DNA of 64,000 nucleotides from JAJPHW01 sp963799065 (GTDB taxonomy: Bacteria > Acidobacteriota > Terriglobia > Terriglobales > Acidobacteriaceae): contig CAWCVJ010000001.1 in assembly GCA_963799065.1 (NCBI GenBank), positions 434,001-498,000 of the forward strand. Reading direction: 5' to 3'. Shown here one piece after another: positions 58,799 through 64,000 of this stretch; within the stretch, counting starts at the first letter, position 1, and each line of letters opens with the position of its first letter. The position numbers were made by a program, and so were the translations under genes. The notes beneath the pieces are model-generated. The model did not search any database, was not told the DNA's origin, and saw nothing but the letters and a program-made list of their open reading frames with translations.

Positions 58799-59536
58799 AT
58801 GTCGCAAAGTGCGTCCGCCATTACGCGCGCCCCGGCGGAAGTGGTTCGCCAAAGTGCTGTTTCGCAAGCTCCCAACGGAGTCTGTTACGCCATTTCCGGT
58901 GAGGTCACCGTCTCCGCGTCGGATCTGGATCGAATGGTTGCTGCCGTTCCCGAAGCGGCGGCGCACGCGCTTAGTCGCAAAGCCTATTACTTCGTCCCGC
59001 TCACGGTGAATCAGGGCGACGAGACGGTCATCGCAGATCGCTACGATGTGGCCCTGAGTGACAACGCCGTTTGCCATCGAAATCTGGATTTGAACGGATC
59101 GCAATGCGTGTTCATTTCCACGCGCCTGATGGATGACAAGTTTTCCGTCGCCTTCGAGTTCTACATCAATGTCGGACATGCAGTGGTCGAAAAGGCAGGC
59201 GTATCGCGGGATTTCGCCGAACTGGTATGGCGCCAAGTCGAAGCCGGAGCGCGCGGCGAGACTTCGCTGGACGCCTGGGAGTCGCGCAAGTTCGCTCTCG
59301 AAGGCGGTTCGGAAGCGGAGCGCCACAAGAATGAATTCTTTGCGGCGGCATTCGCCGACTCCATCTCGATTTACCTCCTATCTTTATTTATCGATGTAGA
59401 TTATTACGATCTGCGCGAACGCGATTATCCTTTACTCGCGCCTGCGCAACTGGCCGAACGAATTCGAAAAGTCGCCGAGTTATTCCCGCCCAATCCCGGC
59501 TTCGAGTTCGCGATTTACTACAAGCGGCGAGCATAA
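58799..59536 (+). CDS. Protein of unknown function
   Basis: A 245-aa protein without signal peptide or transmembrane helix. Features: APNGVCYAISGEVTVSASDL, a repeated acidic character, FSVAFEFYINVGHAVVEKAG, and NEFFAAAFADSISIYLLSLF near the end followed by VDYYDLRERDYPLL. Four Cys or fewer, no catalytic motif that I recognise. Codon use and composition resemble the neighbours, so it is probably a real gene. The palindrome at 59531-59552 overlaps its stop codon. Confidence 0.6.
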   Translation: MSQSASAITRAPAEVVRQSAVSQAPNGVCYAISGEVTVSASDLDRMVAAVPEAAAHALSRKAYYFVPLTVNQGDETVIADRYDVALSDNAVCHRNLDLNGSQCVFISTRLMDDKFSVAFEFYINVGHAVVEKAGVSRDFAELVWRQVEAGARGETSLDAWESRKFALEGGSEAERHKNEFFAAAFADSISIYLLSLFIDVDYYDLRERDYPLLAPAQLAERIRKVAELFPPNPGFEFAIYYKRRA

Positions 59537-59552
59537 GTATGCATACTTATGC
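59531..59552. promoter_or_regulatory. Perfect 22-bp palindrome
   Basis: Two 11-bp arms, GCATAAGTATG and CATACTTATGC, meet with no spacer. The left arm contains the TAA stop of 58799-59536. No T-run follows, so a dimeric regulator site for the genes at 59709 onward is more likely than a terminator. Confidence 0.6.
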
Positions 59553-59708
59553 ATATAAGATGATGCGATTTGGGGGTCACGCGAAATTTTGCACCTCTGT
59601 CATCTCCCAGTAATACTTGCGCGGTAGCCTCCACTTACCAGCGGACGTGAGGAGCCGAGCCGACTTCTCCCGTTCTCACTGGCGAACCTTATCTCCCGGG
59701 GGCCTACC

Positions 59709-60893
59709 ATGCGCAGCAAACTCAGTATCGCCACTCTACTTTTGTCCTTAGCCTTCAGCCTTGTAGCGTTCGCGCAGAATACCGCCGTCAAGTTTCAAGT
59801 GCTCGGAACCACGGGCGGATTTCCGGATGGCGGCACCTTGGTAGAGGATGCCAAGGGCAATCTGTACGGGGCCAACAATCTCGGCGATCTTGCGGCTGGC
59901 GGAGTGTATGAGGTAAGTCCGCTGGGCAACGGGAAGTGGCAGGTGATTACTCTCTACGAGATGCTCGACTTCCCCAATCAGGGCGTGGCGATCGACGCTC
60001 AAGGGAATTTGTATGGCGGCGACACACTGGGCGGTAACTATGGCGAAGGTGAGGTATTCAAGCTTTCACCCAATGGAGATGGGACGTTTAGCGAAAGCTC
60101 GATCTATTCTTTCCCCGGAATTAACGAACCTGGAGGCCCCAACGGCGACTTGCTGGTCGATGCCGAGGGGAATCTCTATGGAACGACGGCGGGGAACGGG
60201 AACGGCATCACGAATCAGTATGTCGCCTACGAACTGAAGAACACAGGCAACGGCTACAACTACGTGCAGCTGTATGAATTTTGCTCCCTTCCTAACTGCG
60301 CGGACGGGATCTATCCGGAAGGAGGCCTCAAAGCTGACGCGGCCGGCGATCTCTATGGGACGACTACCGGTGGGGGCGAATTTGGTCAGGGCACGGTTTA
60401 CGAATTGAAACGGGCGAACGGGACATGGAATGAAACGGTTCTTCACTCCTTTGGTGGTCCCGACGGTCAGTCGCCCTATGGAAATGTGAACTTCGACGCT
60501 AAGGGCAATCTGTATGGCTCGACTTACGTCGGGGGAGCGAACAACAGCGGAGTGGTGTATGAGATCGACTCCAAAGGGGCGTTCTCGGTGATTTACAACT
60601 TCAAGGGTATGCCGGATGGCGCGTTCCCTTACGGCGCAGTCAATCCCGACCGTGCGGGCCGGATCTTCGGCACCACCGAAGAGGGCGGCAAGTTCAACGG
60701 TGGAACGGTATACGAATTAACGCAGAATCAGTCGGGTCAGTGGAGTGAAGCGGGAAGCTACAGCTTTCCCTATGTTGAGAACGAGGGCGGGCCTTTAGGG
60801 GGGCTGCTGTTAACCAAGGCCGGACAACTCTTTGGCTTTACGGCGACCTCAAAGGGGTTCGGTTACGGCGAGATTTTTGAGTTCTCGCACTGA
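59709..60893 (+). CDS. Secreted Gloeo/Verruco-repeat protein, copy 1
   Basis: A 394-aa exported protein (signal MRSKLSIATLLLSLAFSLVA). It is built from tandem ~30-40-residue repeats with the phrases DAKGNLYGANNLGDLAAGGV, QGNLYGGDTLGGNYGEGEVF, AAGDLYGTTTGGGEFGQGTV and AGRIFGTTEEGGKFNGGTVY. These are the G-x-LYG-T--GG--G-GTV-E units of the Gloeo/Verruco-type repeat, likely a beta-propeller. Function is unknown. A paralogue with the same length follows at 61012-62196. Confidence 0.82.
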   Translation: MRSKLSIATLLLSLAFSLVAFAQNTAVKFQVLGTTGGFPDGGTLVEDAKGNLYGANNLGDLAAGGVYEVSPLGNGKWQVITLYEMLDFPNQGVAIDAQGNLYGGDTLGGNYGEGEVFKLSPNGDGTFSESSIYSFPGINEPGGPNGDLLVDAEGNLYGTTAGNGNGITNQYVAYELKNTGNGYNYVQLYEFCSLPNCADGIYPEGGLKADAAGDLYGTTTGGGEFGQGTVYELKRANGTWNETVLHSFGGPDGQSPYGNVNFDAKGNLYGSTYVGGANNSGVVYEIDSKGAFSVIYNFKGMPDGAFPYGAVNPDRAGRIFGTTEEGGKFNGGTVYELTQNQSGQWSEAGSYSFPYVENEGGPLGGLLLTKAGQLFGFTATSKGFGYGEIFEFSH

Positions 60894-61011
60894 GGGGCGC
60901 GTAATTACGCGACGAGTCGCATTGACTTTCGTTAAGCGGCAACACTTGAACAGGTGACAGAACAGTCGAGATGGAGTCTCTGCTTTAAGAAAATAATCAA
61001 AGGGGTAGTTC

Positions 61012-62196
61012 ATGCGCAACCATCTGGTTACATTCGTAGTCGTCGCTCTCGTGCTTGCGGGTTCCGCGCTCGGGGAGCAGAACGCGCAAAATAGAAAAGT
61101 CAACTTTAAAATTCTAGGCAACACGGGCGGATATCCCACTGGCGGGACGCTGGTGGCAGATGCGAAAGGCAATCTTTACGGCGCCAACAATTTGGGCGAT
61201 ATCGCCGCTGGCGGAGTGTATGAGTTGAGTCCACTGGGCGGCGGCAAATGGCAAGTGACTACGGTCTATGACATGCTGGACTTTCCGAACCAGGGTCTCG
61301 CGATAGACGCGAAAGGAAATTTGTACGGGGGAGATACTCTGGGCGGAAACGACGGCGAGGGCGAGATCTTTAAGTTGTCGCCCAATGGCGACGGTACATT
61401 CAGCGAGAGCTCGATCTATTCCTTTCCCGGCATTTCGCAACCTGGGGGGCCGAATGGAGACCTGTTGCTCGACTCCAAAGGCAACATCTACGGCACAACG
61501 ATCGGCAACGGAAACGGCGGCGAAGAAGTGGCTTTCGAACTTCAGAACACCGCCAACGGCTACCAGTACGAGACGCTGTACACATTCTGCTCGCTGCAAA
61601 ATTGTGTCGACGGACTGTATCCCAAGGATGGTTTAGTCGCGGACGCCGCTGGCAATCTCTATGGCACCACCTATGGGGGCGGCGCAAATCAGGCTGGCAC
61701 GGTGTACGAACTTACGCGGAAAAATGGGAAATGGAGCGAAACCGTGTTGCACTCATTCGACGGCGCAGATGGAAATTTCGTCTCCGTTCGACTGACCATT
61801 GACGCGGAGGGAAATTTATACGGGACCACGCCGGTGGGCGGAAGCAGTAACAACGGAACGGCATTTGAGGTGTCTGCGAAAGGCGTCTTCTCGACACTGT
61901 ACAGCTTCGACGGCACCGGGGGCGCGAATCCCTTCGGTTCGCCGACACTGGATGCCGCGGGCGAACTCCTGGGGACCACCGACGCAGGCGGCGCCTTCAA
62001 TGGCGGCACGGTCTACGCCCTGCGCAAGAATCAATCGGGGCAGTGGTACCAAGCGGCCCACTACAGCTTCCCTTATTCTTACGCTAATGGCGGACCGATC
62101 GGCGGACTGTACATCGATACATCAGGCGACGTATTCGGATTCACGGCGGAATCGAAAACCTTCGGTTACAGCGAACTGTTTGAGTTTTCCCGTTAG
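61012..62196 (+). CDS. Secreted Gloeo/Verruco-repeat protein, copy 2
   Basis: A 394-aa paralogue of 59709-60893, aligned end to end with the same repeat order (DAKGNLYGANNLGDIAAGGV, KGNLYGGDTLGGNDGEGEIF, AAGNLYGTTYGGGANQAGTV, AGELLGTTDAGGAFNGGTVY). Signal peptide MRNHLVTFVVVALVLAGSAL. Identity is highest in the first half. It clearly arose by tandem duplication. The 118-bp gap holds its own ribosome site (AAAGGGG) and probably its own promoter. Confidence 0.82.
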   Translation: MRNHLVTFVVVALVLAGSALGEQNAQNRKVNFKILGNTGGYPTGGTLVADAKGNLYGANNLGDIAAGGVYELSPLGGGKWQVTTVYDMLDFPNQGLAIDAKGNLYGGDTLGGNDGEGEIFKLSPNGDGTFSESSIYSFPGISQPGGPNGDLLLDSKGNIYGTTIGNGNGGEEVAFELQNTANGYQYETLYTFCSLQNCVDGLYPKDGLVADAAGNLYGTTYGGGANQAGTVYELTRKNGKWSETVLHSFDGADGNFVSVRLTIDAEGNLYGTTPVGGSSNNGTAFEVSAKGVFSTLYSFDGTGGANPFGSPTLDAAGELLGTTDAGGAFNGGTVYALRKNQSGQWYQAAHYSFPYSYANGGPIGGLYIDTSGDVFGFTAESKTFGYSELFEFSR

Positions 62197-62320
62197 CCGG
62201 GCGATTCTGGAAATCCATATTGGCGGACTGACCGGGGGACGAATGGTGGAGTCCACCAACCCGCTTCATTCTCTTGGTTTCGCATTGCACAGGCAGGCGT
62301 TTTTCATGGATCACAATGAT

Positions 62321-62338
62321 CTGTGACGACGGTTACAG
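62321..62338. promoter_or_regulatory. Inverted repeat upstream of hsp20
   Basis: CTGTGAC and GTTACAG (6 of 7 matching) with 4 bases between lie 76 bp before the hsp20 start. It does not match CIRCE (TTAGCACTC) or ROSE-type elements; an operator role is speculative. Confidence 0.35.
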
Positions 62339-62413
62339 ACCTTCTGCTCTCCTCTCGACTAGGCTGACTTTGCGCACACCGGTGCAAAGAAACTAGAAAA
62401 AAGGAGAGTCAAC

Positions 62414-62938
62414 ATGCCAACCGCAATCACACTCCGTCCAGCCGAGCTTCAGGAAGCCGTTCTGGAAATCGCTTTTTCACAAGCAATCCTCGACCAGGTG
62501 CGTGAGACCGAGAATCAGATCGCGCAACGCGCGCACACCCTTTTTGACCAACGTGGCGCAGTTGCCGGTCATGCCGTGGAAGACTGGTTCCGCGCCGAAT
62601 CCGAACTGCTGAAACCGGTACCAGTGGAGATGATCGAGACAAGCCGTGACGTGATGGTACGAGCTGAAGTCCCGGGATTTTCGTCGTGGGATCTGATCGT
62701 CGAAGCCGACGCGAACAATCTATTGCTCAGGGGCAGCGTGGAAAACATTTGCGTGGAGTGCAAGAAGGCGGGAAACCGCGAGTGCATTCACACCTCAACG
62801 ACGAGGATCTTCCGTCGCGTCGAGCTGCCCGCGCCGGTCACTTCCCAGGACGCGTCGGCAAAGCTGAGCAACGGAGTATTGACGGTGTCCATACCGAAAG
62901 CGGTTTCGTCCAGATGGGCCGCTGAGAAAGCAGTCTAG
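62414..62938 (+). CDS. Hsp20/alpha-crystallin small heat-shock protein with DUF2934 domain
   Basis: A 174-aa chaperone. Residues ~28-67 (IAQRAHTLFDQRGAVAGHAV EDWFRAESE) match the DUF2934 motif. Residues ~70-160 are an alpha-crystallin domain: PVEMIETSRDVMVRAEVPGF, LIVEADANNLLLRGSVE, and AKLSNGVLTVSIPKA with the conserved G-V-L. The loop between strands carries three Cys (ICVECKKAGNREC), unusual for Hsp20 and possibly redox- or metal-responsive. An AAGGAGAG ribosome site precedes ATG 62414. A strong terminator follows. Confidence 0.9.
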   Translation: MPTAITLRPAELQEAVLEIAFSQAILDQVRETENQIAQRAHTLFDQRGAVAGHAVEDWFRAESELLKPVPVEMIETSRDVMVRAEVPGFSSWDLIVEADANNLLLRGSVENICVECKKAGNRECIHTSTTRIFRRVELPAPVTSQDASAKLSNGVLTVSIPKAVSSRWAAEKAV

Positions 62939-62973
62939 GAAAGCGCAGGGCGGGCGCTTCTGTCCGCCGGCCT

Positions 62974-63017
62974 GCCCATCCTGGCCGCGACCCCCTCCGC
63001 GACGGGATGGGCTTTTT
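62974..63017 (+). terminator. Intrinsic terminator after hsp20
   Basis: GCCCATCC (62974-62981) pairs with GGATGGGC (63005-63012) around a GC-rich loop, and five T residues follow at 63013-63017. It ends hsp20 transcription and separates it from the convergent anti-sigma gene. Confidence 0.85.
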
Positions 63018-63021
63018 ATGA

Positions 63022-63687
63022 TCAGCCCTTGACGCTGACCTTGGAGAACGACATGACGGCGCGTCCGGCGGTCGGTCGGCCCATTGCCATGGCGGGCTTG
63101 AAGGTGGTAAAGATCAGCATGTTTTTCACGGATGTGGGCAGATCGCTGGCATGCTCTGGATTGGAGAGAATTCGGTAATCCTGCACCCGGCCATTTGCAT
63201 CGACGTAGGCTTCGATGACCAGCGAGTCGTCCTGGATGGAACTCGCAGCCGAACCGAACGCCGACTGCTGCAAGACAGGCGCAGTATAGAGCATCAAGGG
63301 TACATCGGGATGATCGGCACGCAGCGCGGGCGCGAGGAACGCGGTCAGCAAGCCAAATAAAACCACGGTTGTTACCAATCCAGCGGTTGCCGGAACCATG
63401 AAACTATGCAACGCGTGTTCGAGACGCATACTCCAAACTGAAATTCGCGAGGTGCGTCGTTGCGCAGCTTCGCGCGAGACGGCTAAAAGCAGCTTTAACT
63501 GCAAATCCTCTGGAGCCTTGCGCCGGCCCGTCTCTGCCAACAACGCCTGTGTCCGACGCAACATGGCATATTCGTTTGCACAAGCGGCGCATGCCTCCAT
63601 GTGCTGGCGCAGTTCGTTCATTTGTTTGCCGGTGACGGCACCGTCGAGGTACGACGAAAACAACGATTTGGCGTTGCTGCAATTCAT
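63022..63687 (-). CDS. Zinc-finger anti-sigma factor, membrane-bound
   Basis: A 221-aa protein from ATG 63687 (ATGA overlap with the sigma gene stop). The anti-sigma zinc finger MNCSNAKSLFSSYLDGAVTG continues to MEACAAC with H-x3-C-x2-C. One transmembrane helix (TAGLVTTVVLFGLLTAFLA, about 117-135) leads to an outer domain with IEAYVDANGRVQDYRILSNP and PAMAMGRPTAGRAVMSFSKV, resembling a TonB_C/energy-transducer fold. It should sequester the ECF sigma factor encoded upstream. Confidence 0.85.
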   Translation of the reverse strand: MNCSNAKSLFSSYLDGAVTGKQMNELRQHMEACAACANEYAMLRRTQALLAETGRRKAPEDLQLKLLLAVSREAAQRRTSRISVWSMRLEHALHSFMVPATAGLVTTVVLFGLLTAFLAPALRADHPDVPLMLYTAPVLQQSAFGSAASSIQDDSLVIEAYVDANGRVQDYRILSNPEHASDLPTSVKNMLIFTTFKPAMAMGRPTAGRAVMSFSKVSVKG

Positions 63688-64000
63688 GATGCCGTCTTCA
63701 TGCCGCTTCGGAGTTCGGCGGGCGAGCCGCGTTTGGCGATTTTCTTTTGTGGGGCGCACAGCCCAAGTTCCGTGCCTACTTCCGTCACGTAGGCAAACAA
63801 TCTCAACTTCAGCGCCTGCCGCCCGCGCGTGACGCGCGACTTGACCGTTCCCAACGAACACTGCATGATCTCGGCGACGTCTTCGTAAGACATTTCTTCG
63901 ATGTCACGCAAAATTAAGGTGGTACGAAAGGGCTCCGGAATCTGCCGAAGCTCATGTTCGACCCGCGCCCGAACCTCCTCGTGGGCATAGCTCTCGAAGG
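63684..64000 (-). CDS. ECF sigma factor, C-terminal part
   Basis: The gene enters from the right edge; 105 C-terminal residues are visible. Region 4 includes LRQIPEPFRTTLILRDIEEM, SYEDVAEIMQCSLGTVKSR and VTRGRQALKLRL, the classic ECF -35-recognition helix-turn-helix. A ~40-residue tail follows. The stop overlaps the anti-sigma ATG (63684-63687). Confidence 0.9.
   Translation of the reverse strand, partial: FESYAHEEVRARVEHELRQIPEPFRTTLILRDIEEMSYEDVAEIMQCSLGTVKSRVTRGRQALKLRLFAYVTEVGTELGLCAPQKKIAKRGSPAELRSGMKTAS

Noticed and set aside
58400..59326. 308-codon minus-strand frame
   Set aside because: Opposes the small membrane protein and the 58799-59536 gene, lacks any motif, and is a typical high-GC shadow.
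62305..62400. CIRCE or ROSE thermosensor upstream of hsp20
   Set aside because: Neither the CIRCE consensus nor a ROSE-type U(U/C)GCU box near the ribosome site was seen.
1..64000. tRNA genes, rRNA, CRISPR arrays, IS elements or prophage
   Set aside because: Reading the gaps between genes gave no cloverleaf, regular repeat-spacer array, transposase or phage structural gene; small ncRNAs cannot be excluded by eye.

Overview
The window looks like chromosome of an Acidobacteriota bacterium, most likely class Terriglobia (Koribacter- or Sulfotelmatobacter-like). Taxon-typical content includes a 1153-aa Oar-like TonB-dependent receptor with an N-terminal carboxypeptidase-regulatory domain, a VWFA-related secreted protein, a tandem pair of Gloeo/Verruco-repeat proteins, a DUF2934-Hsp20 fusion, several ECF sigma/anti-sigma pairs and a PEP-CTERM-like protein. 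No phage, IS element, CRISPR array, rRNA or tRNA was recognised. Coding density is high and many gene pairs share ATGA-type overlaps.

Layout. 1-4254: housekeeping genes (rluD fragment, lgt, VWFA protein, rsmI, fabI). 4267-6869: a small accessory island with three toxin-antitoxin modules (RelE-like, VapBC, ParDE). Its VapBC unit is bracketed by an ~80-bp imperfect direct repeat made from the 3' end of a neighbouring gene. 7090-11022: a tetR-hlyD-ABC-permease efflux operon with a palindrome at its start. 11133-13793: aldo/keto reductase, orphan response regulator and a PEP-CTERM-like protein preceded by a sigma-54-like promoter. 14059-19974: tetrapyrrole genes (hemE, hemY, CbiX-like chelatase), a His/Met-rich secreted protein, an XRE-cupin regulator and an FAD oxidoreductase.

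19975-32089 is a run of ten minus-strand genes with almost no spacing. It starts with a staphyloxanthin-like C30 carotenoid set (CrtN-type desaturase, aldehyde dehydrogenase, CrtP-type oxidase, acyltransferase, glycosyltransferase). It continues into an XRE-cupin regulator, a LolCDE/MacB-like ABC transporter, an AttH/CrtC-type lipocalin and a peroxiredoxin. The picture is pigment synthesis coupled to envelope export and oxidative-stress defence.

Divergent from it, 32353-35269, lies the most interesting locus: a compact RiPP (ribosomally made, post-translationally modified peptide) cassette. It has a 59-aa two-cysteine candidate precursor, an S26B-like Ser/His peptidase, an HPr-kinase-like ATPase, a PqqD-type peptide-binding protein and a radical SAM/SPASM maturase. 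A large secreted protein follows.

37373-43460: ECF sigma factor, transmembrane zinc-finger anti-sigma and the Oar-like receptor. 43470-50396: tRNA nucleotidyltransferase with a histone-like tail, a signal-peptide-bearing methyltransferase, egtB and a frameshifted egtD (ergothioneine), and an RNase II-family protein. 50650-58641: M28 peptidase, a receiver-TM-TonB fusion, a catalytically dead-looking S41 protease, PBP1A and a class I glutamine amidotransferase. 58799-64000: an unknown protein, the paired repeat proteins, the small heat-shock protein and an anti-sigma/ECF sigma pair running off the window.
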